Assembly: GCA_023374025.1 (NCBI GenBank)
Contig: SIJG01000001.1
Location: forward strand, 470,371-534,370
Direction: 5' to 3'
Source of the DNA: Heterodera schachtii
Lineage: Eukaryota > Nematoda > Chromadorea > Rhabditida > Heteroderidae
DNA: 64,000 nt
Each line of letters opens with the position of its first letter. Positions within the stretch are counted from its first letter, which is position 1. This document shows positions 23,200 through 35,800 of the stretch, piece after piece. The position numbers were made by a program, and so were the translations under genes. The notes beneath the pieces were generated by a model. That model was given only the letters and a program-made list of their open reading frames with translations, did not search any database and had not been told where the DNA came from.

Positions 23200-24190
23200 A
23201 GGAAGACATATTCACCACCAAAGCTGATCAATGATCAATTTGTTGTTTTTAGTTTTTTGCCTATAAATTTCATATTTTCAAATTGGATAAATTCAGAAAA
23301 ATTAAACAAATTTAAAAAAATTTACTCAAAATCTTCGACAACTGACTTCGATTTATTTAAAGTTTTAAGCCTTCGGTTCTTTTCGGTTTTGTGACCCCCT
23401 CTGAAACTTTCAAATAAAAAGCGATTTCTATTCTGCTAAAAATGCTAAAATCAGAGAAATCAATTTTTAACACTCATTACTGTCTTTTCATTTTAAGTAA
23501 ATTTTTTTTTGTGCTTTTTCTTGACTTAAATTCAGCAGAAAACAAATGAGTCGAGGACGCAAAATTGTTAATTATGTCATTGTTTAAAATTTTATTGAAC
23601 ACTTCAAACAATTTTCAAAATGATTTTTTTAAATCAGCACACCAGAATTGCACGAGAGCTTTTTGTCAAGATTCCCGTAGCTTTAATTTATGTCACAAAA
23701 ACAAAATGATTTTTTATACTGTTTTTTCATCCCCACGTTCCCGTTATTCTTATGTAATATCAATTGGAAAATTCGATTAAATAATAAAAACATTTCATTA
23801 GTTTTATTGGTGCTGGGTCGACTTAAAAGCCATCATAATTGATAGCAAGGATTAAAAATTTGGTCTTTTTAGAGCAAACTTATAAGCAAAAATTTTCATT
23901 ATGATGGTTTTTTAAGTAACGCCCAATATGATGGTTTTTAAGTAATGACATAGCAACGTTTTATTTTTCCATTAGCCATTCCATCCAAATTTTAACGGTA
24001 AATGATTCATTCACAAAGCAAAATAAATAAATATTTTGTGAAAATAAAAATGAATATTATTTTAATTTTACATACTGCTGATGAATCATTCACATTATGC
24101 GAATGGTTAGCACAAAAGCAGAAAATCCATTATCATTTGAACACCAAATAAATAATAATTTATTATTTTTTCAAAAAAAAAATTTTCAGA
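23200..24190. other. AT-rich spacer
   Basis: No supported gene. Near 23890-23950 the phrase ATGATGGTTTTTAAGTAA is repeated. 24075-24200 is the promoter-proximal part of the next gene and is duplicated in inverted orientation at 55070-55215. Confidence 0.5.
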
Positions 24191-24206
24191 TTAAAAACTA
24201 TTGAAA

Positions 24207-25417
24207 ATGTGCCGTATTTTGCTGTTAATTGTTTTGTTTGCCTGCTTCAGTTTTACTTATTGTGGTGATAATTATAAAAAATTAACTGATCTATTTTTTC
24301 ATTTAGCATATCAGATGCGATGCCGAATGGAAATTGTTGGCACTGTTACTGAAGAAAACAAAGCCTTTGTTCAATTGACCCCTAATCCATCCAATCTTAA
24401 TCGTCCGTGTACGAGAGAAGGTTACACTTACTGTAGTGGTACCCATTGTTTTAAAGGTTTGAATGTATGAATTTAAAAAGGCATGGATTTTTAAGCGCGA
24501 AATTGGCAAAAAAAAGGCCATTAAGGACGCTTCCTTTCGTTCATTTCTCTTCAAAAAATCGCTCAAATCATTTTGAAAACTTAAAAATCCGCGTTCTGGA
24601 AGTATACAAAAATTCAAGATTTACATAACTTTTAACTCCTAGGAGAGGGACATTTCACGGTTTATACCTGCGCCCAAATATCTCATATTAAAGAAACAGG
24701 ATTATGTGCTAAAATGTGTGAGGATATGTTGGCTGTAACTGAATGCATGACAAAAACTGGGATGAGTGAAAATGATTGTAAGAATTCACAAGAGAATGAC
24801 CCGAATTTTGCGAAATTTTACGGAGGATACACATGCGATAAGTGCATTTTTGGCGAACAATACAAGGCCAACAGCAACGAACATTTCAAATTGTATAGTC
24901 CAACGGCGAAACCATTGACGCCGATTACGACGACGACCAATAATGAGCTGGGTAAAAGCTGGATTAAAATATGAAAAAAAAATTATAGAAAAATTGAAGA
25001 ATACTGATACTCCGATTTTCTTATTGAATCATATACTCCAGGGATGGCACTGAATTCCGACTTCCGACATTTTTGATAAAAAGTCGGAATTTTTCTGAAT
25101 TTTTTTAGTTTTTTTTTTCAAAAAATAAGCAATTTTTCTACAATTACTGTTAATAAATTGCATAGAAAGACGCAAAAAAAAGGTGAAACTGTTCCAAAAA
25201 AATCCAAAAATAATGTAAAATATGTAAATAATTGTTTAGAAATTTTTGTGCCGATCAACGTTTCTGATCCCCGTAGTGGCACCGCCTGCATTAACCCGAA
25301 GTCACTCTTTATTGTCGTGGCATTTGGTTATTATTTTTAAGTTTTCGTATAAATGTTTTGTTTTTAGCAAGTCTGGCAATCATTGGCGCCCGAATTCATG
25401 ACAAAATGTTTGAGTAG
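24207..25417 (+). CDS. Small secreted cysteine-rich protein
   Basis: The ATG at 24207 opens a classic signal peptide (MCRILLLIVLFACFSFTYC). Exons: 24207-24455, possibly with a 42-base intron at about 24262-24303 whose removal keeps frame; 24643-24951; 25367-25417 ending in TAG. Phases are consistent (1 and 1). After the signal peptide about 11 cysteines are spread over roughly 150 residues (YCSGTHCF, GLCAKMCEDM, YTCDKCIFGE), followed by a Thr-rich stretch and a short hydrophobic end (ASLAIIGARI). No TM anchor is convincing. I do not recognise the family. In this effector-like neighbourhood a secreted role is a reasonable inference only. Intron 2 contains a CAGGGATGGCA-type repeat. Confidence 0.75.
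25041..25140. mobile_element. CAGGGATGGCA-type repeat fragment in an intron
   Basis: It starts CAGGGATGGCACTGAATTCC and continues with CCGACTT and AAGTCGGAATT units, similar to 17491-17645. It lies inside the last intron of the cysteine-rich gene. The end is unclear. Confidence 0.4.
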
Positions 25418-25754
25418 AAGTGAAAATGCCTAAATGGAAAAACATTAGAAAAAAGAGATATAATTGTTTATGTACATATCAGAAATAATTTCATTATTTT
25501 TGACTCGTTCCTTGGTTGGCCCTTTGTACGGATATTCCTGATCTTTTGCGCAATGAATCGGCAAAATTGGCATGAAGAGAAACGTGGCAGCAAAACAGTT
25601 TAGCATCCAATCAAACTATAAAAAATTTATCCTTTAAAGAAATACTTTTTTGAATTTTTGGTGTTAATTGACTCTACACCAAAGCAAAAATTTAATTGAA
25701 GAATAAAAGCATAAAAAGAACAGATTGATCAGCTTTCGTGAATATTTCTTCCTC

Positions 25755-26433
25755 AGAGAGTTTCCAAATCGAATTTGAAATTGGACCAAAATTCGCCTCA
25801 ATTTTGTCATCAGAATGACTCAAAGTAAGGAATGGATGAAAAGAATCATCAATAAAAGATTATCAACGAAAAGATCAGAGAAATCTATAAAAAAAAGTTA
25901 AATGATTTTGATAATTCAAATAAAAATTAATTAATCATAAAAAAGTCAATTAAAATGATTAATTTAAAATTTGTTAATTGTTATTTATTTGCCAACCCAA
26001 ACGAAGTCCATTTTTGGTGAAAAAGAGCTGTCGAGTGGCCCAATTGATGCCCATTCCTACAGTATCACCAACACCGTATGAATATTCGTAATTTGATCCT
26101 TTTTCTCTTCCGTTGCCAAACCAAATTTTGCCATCACTTTCATATGCATAAATGCCCTTTTCATATTGAATTATTCCAACCAATTTTGCCTGCTGTTTAA
26201 CTGTGAATCCAAAGCTGATGAACCAACTGCAAATGAAAAATATTAAAAAGGGAATAACAATTGATAATAAATGAATAAATGAATAATAATTTCAAATTTG
26301 ATAAATTGGATTAAAAAAAAATTTCTAATTCTTATTTTTGACTAAAACTTCGTAGTAAAAAGTGTCAGACGAATCCTTGTTGAGCAAAATCGAATATTTA
26401 GCGAAGACGGAACGCCATGCGTCTTTTTAGAAG
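25755..26433 (-). pseudogene. SPRY pseudogene, 3' three exons only
   Basis: Minus strand: an exon near 26433-26345 (AWRSVFAKYSILLNKDSSD) whose donor is lost (AATTAGAAAT where relatives have a GTAAG), an intact middle exon at about 26225-25978 (GTVKQQ-like start, YEYSYGVGDTVGMGINWATRQ, FTKNGLRLG), and a last exon at about 25889-25755. The last exon has two single-base losses: one before the FHPF block, another within EANFGP. The first SPRY exon is missing; the sequence beyond 26510 is repeat DNA. It is clearly decayed. Confidence 0.75.
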
Positions 26434-26509
26434 AAATAGAATTTAAGAAATTATTATATAATTATTAAAAATACCATAAGAATTTTTCTTATAAATCAAT
26501 TAAAATGTT

Positions 26510-27150
26510 TCTTACGGCACGTTTTTTCCAAGAAACTCTTTAAGAACAAGGCGGTGCCGTTAGGCGCCGCCGGGAAAATTTTTGAAAATTTGAGTGCAAT
26601 TTGCTAAAAGATTTTCACTAAAACTGATATATTTTTGCGTTTGAGTCATTTTTTATGAAAAATAAATTTGGGGGGGGGGGGGGGGGTGAAATTGGTAATT
26701 TTGACCATTTTAAACAGAGTTTCACTAAAAATTGGTAATTATAAGTCAAATTTTCAAAATTTTGGGGAATGGGTGCCCGCTGTGTTTTTTTCCAAAAATA
26801 TGCATAAATCAGCAAATTTTCAAAATTTTGCGCTTTGAAGTCATAAATGTAGTGAAAAATGGATGAACTAATTAATTAATAAACAACATAAACAATAAAA
26901 TTTAAAAAGAATAAAAAGTTATACATAGAAAAATAAACATATTGCCATAATTTTGAAAAACTTTGCTAGCAGTTTTACACAAAAATGGCCATTTTTTGAG
27001 GCTTTTTTCCAAAAAATCAGCATAAATCATCAAATTTGTCAAAAATCATCAAAAATCAGCAAATAATCATCTCAAAAATAAAATCATCATTGACCCCTTT
27101 AAATCATCAAAATGATGATAAATCATCACATCTGGCAACCCTGATTTTAA
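26510..27150. repeat. Repeat-rich stretch with poly-G tract and hAT-like end
   Basis: It includes a GCGGTGCCGTTAGGCGCCGC unit near 26552, a run of about 16 G near 26671, and many AAATCATCAAA units at 27010-27125. It ends TCTGGCAACCCTG, whose complement CAGGGTTGCCAGA is a hAT-like terminus, at 27142. No matching left end was found. Confidence 0.45.
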
Positions 27151-28165
27151 CGTCAAAAGACGAATTATTGTTCATCAAAAACAAAATTGTTGGTCCATGT
27201 AAATTTTTGGTACAATCCGAATAATTCAAAATTAAACTTTTGTTTGGTTTAAAAATTTCGATTCAGGCAATATGCAGATTAATGCTGTCCAATGACCAGA
27301 AGGACCGGTTGGAAATCCAAGTCTCACCCGGTCCCGGCTTTTGCTTTACTCAAATTCCTTGTCTCGACCCTAGAGAACCTATTATAGTTTTATATGTTTC
27401 TGTCAAGATTTTTTGTTTTATTGGGGAAAGCCACTTCTAAGTTCGGTGTCGCATTTTCAGGCTTAATTTTAATCATTCCTGATTTTTCTAAATTTTGTAC
27501 AAATTAATTTTTGCGAAATTTGGTATTTTTAGACAAATAACGAATTACACTCGTATTTAAAAAAAAGTTTCGGCTCGCCAATCGGCTCCATCGAGAAGAA
27601 TTTTTTTTTGTTTTCATGATAATTAATAAAAATCTGTCGACATTTCTTATCTGCTCAAACTAGCGAAAGGAATTTTAGACAGAAGGAAAAGCCAAATAAT
27701 ATGAAAAATGGGTTGATAATCTGGGGCAAAATTCCTTTTTTCATGTAATACGGGACGGTCAAAAACGGATATTTTTAGATTGATTTGATTGCTTCAAGCA
27801 TATAAATTTTTCATGCCATTTTGATGCCTTTTTCTTGTCCTTTTCATATCTTTATTTTTTATGTTCCTTTTTGTTGCTTTGATTTTCAGAAAATTTATTT
27901 ATAAAAATGCGGCAAACCCAAAATTTATTAATTTCTTTTCATGAAAATTAGCTTCTTTTTCAATTTTTATGCACCTTTTTTGTTGCAATTTTGTGTCTTT
28001 TTCATGCCATTTAATGTTTTTGTGCCACTTTTTTGATGATTTTTTGTTCCCAAAATTAGCAGCACTAATTATAAGGAAAATAATAAAGAAAAAGAAAAGT
28101 CAAAACTACTAATAAAAGGTGAATGCTTTAAAAAGCTAAACGGTCAAATTTTGTGAGTTTTTTCC
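27150..28165. other. AT-rich spacer, no supported gene
   Basis: A 66-codon plus frame at 27240-27440 (LSNDQKDRLEIQVSPGPGFC) is protein-like over about 30 residues but has no clear splice context. 27800-28040 consists of T-rich TTTTGATGCC / TTTTCATGCC units. Confidence 0.35.
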
Positions 28166-28182
28166 TTCAGAGAGTACAAATC

Positions 28183-29215
28183 CGTGCTGAGACGAACTCC
28201 GAATAGGGCAAGTGTGGGCGAAGTCCGAATGGGGCAAGTAATTAAATTTAATTAAAAATACATTTAAATGAAATTAACCAATTTAATAATCAATAGTGAG
28301 GGATTGTATTCCCAAAAAATGATTCCCGTAAATATAATTTTTTTTTCTTGATAAATAAAAATTGTTCTTAATCAAAAAATTTAATCATTTCATTTGATAT
28401 AGATATCACAACATTTTAGTTTGTTTAATTTAATATGTTTTTACTACCTAAAAAGTATTAAAAAATTTTATTTGCCTATCTTTGTGCATATTTAATGCTA
28501 TTTTGCGATTTTTTGTCCCAAAATTCCCATCTCTCTATTTATAACTCGGCTCCTACTGAACCGATTGGAAAACGATTTAGGCATCTTGTAAGAACATTAG
28601 AGACCGGAATTTTGAAATGGCCGGGATCGGGACTTGGAAAATGGACCGGGACAGGATCCCGGCTCCAGGAGTCCCGTTTTTCCGGGACTCCCGGTCCCGG
28701 TGGTTTGTCCAAAAAACCGGGACCGGGAGTCCCGGCAAAATCCCGGTGGGATCCCGGTCCCGTCCGGTCTCTAGAGAACACAGTGCTAAACAATTTTATA
28801 TTTTATCTATATCCAAAAAATTTTTCTTTTGTATGCAAAATGGCATACTTTTTAAACCAGTTTAAACCCGGTTTAACTGAGTCCTTCCAAAAATGCCGAA
28901 ATAGGTCAACCGAGATTTCGATTAAGCCCAAGATCGTTAAGATTGACCGTCATTTGACAAAGTTACGAAATAAAATTGGGGTGTCATAAACATATGACAA
29001 TGCTTATACATTAAAATATTTACGTATTAACAAATAACTTCATTTAATAAAATAAATTTCTAGATTAAAAAGCCCAGAAGTATCCAAATGTATTAAAATT
29101 ATTAAAATGAAACATTTTCATTTTATAAAATATTATTATTTTTTAATTAAATTTAATTACTTGCCCTATTCGGACTTCGCCCACACTTGCCCTATTCGGA
29201 CTTCGTCCTAGCACC
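28183..29215. mobile_element. 1033-bp inverted-repeat transposon, 9-bp target duplication
   Basis: Direct repeats GTACAAATC flank it at 28174-28182 and 29216-29224. The inverted ends (about 75 bp) begin CGTGCTGAGACGAAC and GGTGCTAGGACGAAG and both continue with TCCGAATAGGGCAAGTGTGG, followed by a second copy of the same unit. A 9-bp duplication suggests a Mutator-like element. No transposase is visible. It lies in a SPRY exon. Confidence 0.9.
28598..28773. mobile_element. 176-bp TAGAGACCGG-family MITE nested in the transposon
   Basis: The ends are TAGAGACCGG and its complement CCGGTCTCTA. The flanks AAGAACAT and GAGAACAC match at six of eight positions, consistent with an aged 8-bp duplication. 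The interior is GC-rich and full of GGGACCGGG / CCCGGTCCC palindromes, unlike the host. Confidence 0.75.
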
Positions 29216-29639
29216 GTACAAATCGAATTTGAATGTTGGCCCAAAGTTCGCCTCAATTTGGTCACGAGAATTGTATAAAGAAACGAATGGATTCAAAGAA
29301 TCGGAATAATCGGAAGAAGCTGGAAAATTGTTGACAATGAAGGAATCTGTGAAAAATAGTAAAATGAGAATAATGACGGGAAATTTGTTTAAAGAATGTT
29401 ATTAAACAGAATTACATCTAAATAATAGATATTAATTCATATATATAAATAAAGTGTGTTAATTATCAAAAAATATTTAAATTAAAAAAAAAAGTTGTTA
29501 TAATAAAATATGAATCATTTTTAGTTCACCAACTCAAAAGCTCTCCATTTTTAGTGAAAAAGATCCGTTTAGTTACAAAAATTAATCCCAACTCCAACAA
29601 CATCGCCAACACCGAAAGAATCTTTTTGTGGTTTATTTC

Positions 29640-30730
29640 AGAAAGGTCATAAAATTCTCTACAGAACTGCATTTTAAGTGGTGGGTCTTTGACTTATACC
29701 CACAGACCAAAAGAGAATCGAGGCCATTTTTAGCCAAATAATTGACCTTATTTGGCAATTGAATACTTAATTTTCTAGAAAATCATTTTTTTAAAAGGGT
29801 AAAAGAATTTGATTTTACTCTTTTTATACTCATTCTTCTTTGTCATTTAAATAAAAAAATCTTTCTTTATAAATTCCATTTTTGTCACCTTTTGTGTCTA
29901 TTTGAAAAATTTTGTGCCTAAAAGTCCGATCACTAAAATCATTAAAAACATTATTCAGAATAAATAAATGCTTTGTCAATTTACTTTTAAAATACCAAAA
30001 AATTATGAAATAAATGCTAAATTTGGAATTACATAAACATACAAAAAAAAATAAAAGAATAGCAAAAAGTAAAAAAGAATATGCCTCGGCGTTTCAAACC
30101 AACTTCATTAAAAGTGGCATGATATTTCTTTATGTTTTAATCATTTGTTTAAACATTTTTTTTTTGCATTTCATTGCTGAAACACTGAGACAGTAAAAAC
30201 TCAAATTCGAAAATCCCAAAGAAATGAAAGAAAATAAAGAAACGCAGCTTTTTAACTAGGCAAATCGCCCAAAATTCTAATAAAATGAAATAAAATAAAA
30301 AAACTCATAGAGGATCGACCTTTTATCATTTTTAAAAAACATTTATAAAAATTTTTCCACTTTTGACAGAAAATCTTTCTTTTAAAATTAACTTAAAATG
30401 TTTAAAAAAAATTTTTTTTTCAACGCGAATTTTTTGTTGTTAATTATTTTGAGATTTTTCGCTACTAATATCCTTAAAATAGCCTAGTGATGAATAAAAA
30501 CTGCGTTTTAAATGAACTCGACAGAGTTTTGTAAAAAACATAATTACACCACCAATAATAATGAAACATGGGCCCGTTACTCAAAAAAATTAAAAAATTT
30601 CTAAGCGTTTTGCGTTTTAATACTTTGCATTTTAGGATCTAATATATGTACTGTATGCAATACCAACTAAATCCCTTTACGGGTCTCTAATAGCAATTAG
30701 CTAATCATCCAATTCTATTTCTCATTCTAA
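29640..30730. other. AT-rich spacer, no supported gene
   Basis: Only short open frames. A stretch near 30110-30190 is hydrophobic (IFLYVLIICLNIFFL) but has no gene context. ACGGGTCTCTAA at about 30678 resembles the end of the TAGAGACC element family without a partner. Confidence 0.35.
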
Positions 30731-30734
30731 AATC

Positions 30735-31007
30735 CTACGGTGGTGTAATTTCCTCCAAATGTTTCTCAATCTTTTCCTGTTTTTTCTTGTTTTTTTCTTT
30801 TTTGACTCCATTTACACAGGCACTTCCGGCGTAATAAGGCGCAACGCCACAACAGTAAACACAACAATAACCAACATCAATTAAGCCAGAAGTTCCGAAC
30901 AAGACGGATTTTAATGAAATATCGATAGCGCAATTGATAGCGCAACAGGTTGCCGAACAGGCTACAGATGCACAAATGCAGGGCAAGCAGAGAATGCAGC
31001 AGCAGCC
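30735..31007 (-). CDS. Cysteine-rich terminal exon, unknown family
   Basis: After an acceptor (TTTTTAG) the minus strand is open for 91 codons to TAG. The N-terminal half is extremely Cys-rich and hydrophobic (CLPCICASVACSATCCAINC, then GYCCVYCCGVAPYY). The tail is charged (KEKNKKKQEKIEKHLEE). There is no ATG in the first part, so it must be a downstream exon. The nearest candidate head on this strand is the signal exon at 31739-31635, but its phase is uncertain. The family is not recognised. It could be a membrane-associated or palmitoylated small protein. Confidence 0.45.
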   Translation of the reverse strand, partial: GCCCILCLPCICASVACSATCCAINCAIDISLKSVLFGTSGLIDVGYCCVYCCGVAPYYAGSACVNGVKKEKNKKKQEKIEKHLEEITPP

Positions 31008-31634
31008 TAAAAATTTAAAAATTAAAATTTGTTAAGGGGTTCAAAGGTCAATTCTTTGGAGCAAGATTATACAATATTAAAACATTAAAAAGTCTTTTAT
31101 TTTTTTAAATTTTTCCCATCGATATTTTAAATTTATAAATATAATATGGTTTTATATTTATTCTGCATATTTGATATGAAGAGAGGTGCTAACAAATAGA
31201 TTTTTCGCGTTAAATTTTTTTGTTTCCGTAAAGCTTTTTCGGGCATATAAATTTGGATTTATAGAGCAGACCAATTCTGTAAAATTTAATAAAAAAAAAT
31301 GCAATTAATCCAAAATATACCTAAGGATACATGTATTTGCATTCTTTACTGATCGGTTGTTGAGCTAAATTTTTGGAAATTTTTACTTTTGCTCAGATTT
31401 TTTAAAAAGAAAAACAGTACCAATTAAATGTTACTTAAAAAATTTTGTTTAAAATTTATAAATGTTTGAATCTTTAAAACCATTGTGAATTGATAGGCAA
31501 AAAATAAACCTCTTAATAAATATTTAATTTTATTTTATTCTTATTTCAAAACTCAAAAAATTTTGATTTTGTTTTAATTTAACCTCTCTAATATTTCTAA
31601 TTTATAAACATAAAATCCTGCCCAGTGCTAAATC

Positions 31635-31739
31635 TTAAATTTTACCACTATTTGATGAAGAAGATTCACCAATGTTTTTTAGCATTCCATGGGCGCATTC
31701 ATAGCAAAACCAAATAAGGACATAAAGCTTCAACATCAT
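31635..31739 (-). pseudogene. Orphan signal-peptide exon (SPRY-effector type)
   Basis: The minus-strand ATG at 31739 opens a short hydrophobic leader (MMLKLYVLIWFCYECAHG) followed by LKNIGESSSSNSG, the same post-signal block seen in the genes at 20.4 kb and 39.5 kb. It ends in TAA after 34 codons; a donor just before the stop is possible. No SPRY first exon follows within 2 kb. A second copy of this locus lies at 49165-49302, with flanks alike over several hundred bases. Confidence 0.55.
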
Positions 31740-32825
31740 TTTGTTGGGAATATAGAAGATTTCTACATTGATAATGAAAGTGAATACTGGGACTAAACCA
31801 AAGAAAAGCAAAAAGTAATTATTACCAAATTTAATTTAATTAGAATAGTTTCACTGGAAAATCATTTACTTATTTGTTCGGTGAACTTAATGTTTCCTGA
31901 AAACTTTGTGCAAAAAATTATGAGAAATAATTAAAAAATCCTCCAACATAAAAATAAACTGGGAAAAAGTATTAATTAAAATTCATGTACAAGTGATAAT
32001 AAATTTGCATTTGCCTTGCCTTATATTACGACAATTTCTAATTAGGAACAATAGAATATATAAGTAGAGTATAATCATGAATACGATTAAATGATGAATA
32101 TTTTATTATTTAATTGCAATTTTAGCAAAAATAAATTACCTAATTTAAAAATTTTTGTGGAAATATGCAAAATCTCATCCTTGGTAATGGAAGTTTTGAA
32201 ATCAAAAAAAATAAAAACCCAAATTTCCCTTTTTGCTCCCTCCCCTCCGCACCTCTGCTCATTAAATTTATTTTTCTCTAACCACATTTGGAAATATTGA
32301 TTGTTCCCCATTTTTTCTCAATATCCTCGCCATTCTAAACCGTGGTGCGACTTTTGAGGATTTGCAACTTGGGGACCCGACTTTTGGAGACCGAACGGCA
32401 TTTGGGGATTTTAATAAAACAAAAACAAATTTAATTTTATGTACAAAATTAGACAAAATTGCGTCTGCTTTAGCCAGAATTAATTCCATTGCAAGAAAAA
32501 ACAATACTCTGTTTCCGGACTCACCGCGAGTAGGTAGCAGAATTTTCAGCACAATTAACCACAACATAATAGACAAATCACAATAATTTTTTAAGTACAG
32601 TACACCTTTTTCTCAATTTTTAAACAAATTTTTCCGAGTTTTTTTTTTGCTTAATAATACGGACAACCGTCTTGGCTTTTACTGCCATGGATTCTTTTTG
32701 AGTGTTTACAACTTTTATTTGTTTAAGAATTAACATTTTGTCAAATTACAATTAATTGTTTGCTGCAAATGATTTTTAATAAGGTAAGGGAGAGAGAAGG
32801 GTGAATTTTCAAAAAAAAAATTATG
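31740..32825. other. AT-rich spacer, no supported gene
   Basis: 31340-31900 resembles 48850-49420 (shared TTTACTGATCGGTTGTTG and the signal exon). 32270-32580 has overlapping open frames on both strands without splice or family support. Nothing else seen. Confidence 0.4.
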
Positions 32826-32833
32826 AATTTCAG

Positions 32834-35800
32834 AAAAAGAAAATGGCAACCCAAACGAAGAAGAAATTGGACCAACAGTCAGTTGAGGGAAGTGTTGGCG
32901 CAGCAGTTAAATGAAAAGCAAGCGAAGCTCATTGAGGTGGGTTGGCTTCTGGAAAAAAACAGAATTTTAATTTTAACCTTTTTGTGAAAAAAGAGAAACC
33001 GCGAATAGTCACGAGAGGGTGAAAAAACTCATAAAAAATGAAATTTTCCAAAATTCACAAAATCGTTAGTGCAATTTTTCATGACAGCTCATTTCAGCAC
33101 TTTTTTTTTGGTTTTTCGGATGACGTTTTTCTCTTAAAAATTTTTTAAAACAAACTGCTTTTGGTTTTTGACGTCGCTAATCATTAGTATGATATTATTT
33201 TGACCTTTTTTCACCCGGAAACCAAATTCAAACAAAAAATCAAAAGGTAAAGCATTTTTTCAATCTTAGAGGTCTTAAAAGCATTAAATTTAAGAAAACT
33301 CGTTGTTTTCGTTTATTAGGAACAATAATTCTGTTGTTTGAAAAATTTATTGTTTTTTTCAAAAATTAGATGACCTCCAATTATCGCATACAATCACTTT
33401 CAATCGCTTAAGTAAAGCTGTTTAGTCCATCTAGAAATGAAAAAATGTAAATTTAAACCCGATTAGTGGCAAATGTCTTGGGCGCAAATGTGGGATAACC
33501 CCCCCCCCCCCCCCCCCTCGGACTTTTGTCATTATTTTGTAACTATTTTGGCATTTTTCCTCACTATTTTAGTTACTTACGCGATTTTTCGTAACTAATT
33601 TGCGACCATGTTTTATTATATAAATTAATATTACTGCGTTGTTTAAACGATTGTTTTTACCAAAAAGTTTGATTACTTGAAAATTTTCAATTTTTTTTAT
33701 TCATTTTTTTAAAGGCCGAAGCTGAGAATCGAATGCTAAAAAATGAAATTGAGAAAATGCGGGCAAAATTGGAGAAGAAGGAGGAACAATTGGAGAAAAA
33801 TTTGGGGGAAGTGCAGAAAAAGTTGGTCGAAATGGAGAATCAACAGAACGAACAACAGAAAAACATTGAACAGATGGAAAAGGTGGGAAAGGAAAGAAAG
33901 TACGGCACATTTTGAATTTGATTTGCTTATTAAATAAAATACTTAAAATTAAAATGCCATAAAAGATGCTACAAACGAAAGCTGATACAGAAAAAGAGAA
34001 GGATGACAAACTGAAAAATGATCACAAGGAAATGGAGGAAAAGGTGCACAAATTGGAGGAGCAATTGGACACGGTGGGGTCAAATTAGAAATCACTTAAA
34101 AAATTTAAGAATTAATTAAAAAATTTTTGGTTATAATAATTGGAAGCAGATCGTTTCCCCTGAGAAATTTTTTTTAAAATTTTTCTAACTTAGAAATTTT
34201 TTACTAATAAAATCAGAAAGTTTTTTTAAAGGAAAATTCTAAGAAAAAAAATTTTAGAGAAATTTTCAGCGATTTTTTGGAAATTTTTTTGAACAATCTT
34301 AATAATTAATTCACTATAAAAATTCCTCAAAAATTTTTTTTCTTAGAATTTTCTTATATAAAAAAAGATTTTTTTCTTGAAAAGTTTCAAAGTTTAACAA
34401 TTTTTTTTAATTTCTCCGGGGGTTGGGGTAATGATGCGGGGGGGGGGGGGGGGAACGTAGTGCCACCCATAATAATTTAATGCTTTCGGAACGCATTTCA
34501 AAAAAAAATTCGTTTAATTTCAGCAGAAGGCATTCCAATCAGAATTCGAGAAAAAACTGATGGAACAAATCGTGACAGTGCAAACGAAGGTTGACCAGCA
34601 AAAGGGTAAGAGAAATGAGCAACGATTATTTATTGTACCTACCGTAACATTATCATTATGACTACTGTCAGATATTATTAATTGATAATTAAGTGATTAT
34701 TGGTGAATTGGAGGAACAACAAAAACATCAAAAGCAGAAAGAGGAAAAGGAAACAAACGGCGAGTTGATAATCAATTAATTAAAATAGGTAATTAATCCA
34801 ATTCAAAATGATGGATGCATTGATTAATTAAAGTGTTTTCATCTTTTAGTATTGGTTGTTTCCTTTTTAAATTTAAAAATTAATTCGATTTTAAGCTACT
34901 GCTGATCAATTCTCAAATCATAAGAATCAAGAACATTTAATTTAATTTAATTCAATTCAATTTTCCAATTTAAATTTAATTAATTCTTTTTAGTAATTTT
35001 GGACCAATTCTCAAAAGCGCAAAATGGTGAAAAGAAACCTTTGGAAAAAATGGAGAAACAGCAGAAGAATATAAAGGTGGATTAAAAGAAAGGAAAAATA
35101 TTTTTTAATATTTTAATTTATTGTATTTAAGAATTCTTAAAATGATTTTAATGAATTATTTTAAGGCACTTTTAAATTTCCAACAGAATTACTGGGATGC
35201 CAATGCTTATGATGAGAAGCTTAAAATCATTGGCGACAAAAGTCTGACTGTCCATTATAAGGGATTATTTGGTATTTTTATCATGCTTTACATTGTTTTA
35301 TTTTTCTCCTCTAAAGGTTGGCATACCGTCTTCGCTAAACATCCGATTTTGCTGAACAATAATTCGTCCGAAATTTTTTACTACGAAATTTCGGCCAAAA
35401 ATATGAGAAAGTAAGAGTTTTTTTTAAAATTTTTTTGAATATAAAATTTATTAGAAATATTAAAATTAACTTATTTTTATTATTAATTGTTAGTCATTTA
35501 TTCTTAATTTTCAGTTTATTGTTCTTCGGATTCGCCGTCAAACAGTCGAAAATATTGGATGAGAGATTTCTTTGTGAAAGGGGCACTTATGCACATGGAA
35601 GTATTGGCGCGATTTTGATTAACGGAAGAAGAGCAAAAGATGCCAAATATCACTACAATGAAGGCGATACCGTAGGAATTGGAGTCAATTCGGCCACTCG
35701 GCAGATCATTTTCACCAAAAATGGACTTCGTTTGGGTTGGCAAATGATTAAATAATTGTTTAAACAAATTTTAAATTATAATTTATTTGATTGCCAATTT

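Larger units (their letters stand above)
28167..29636 (-). pseudogene. SPRY pseudogene interrupted by a transposon
   Basis: Minus strand: part of the third SPRY exon at 29636-29525 (DSFGVGDVVGVGINF, then an extra T shifts the frame before TKRIFFTKNGELL), then the last exon from 29347 (NPFVSLYNSRDQIEANFGP) running into 28167-28173. The last exon is split by a 1033-bp element, and the usual stop is out of frame after a two-base loss. The first two SPRY exons are absent. Upstream on this strand lie a cysteine-rich exon and an orphan signal exon that may once have belonged to it. Confidence 0.7.

Noticed and set aside
28495..28989. 164-codon plus ORF with Pro/Gly/Arg-rich centre
   Set aside because: The centre is the GC-rich palindromic MITE at 28598-28773, nested in a transposon; no coding evidence.
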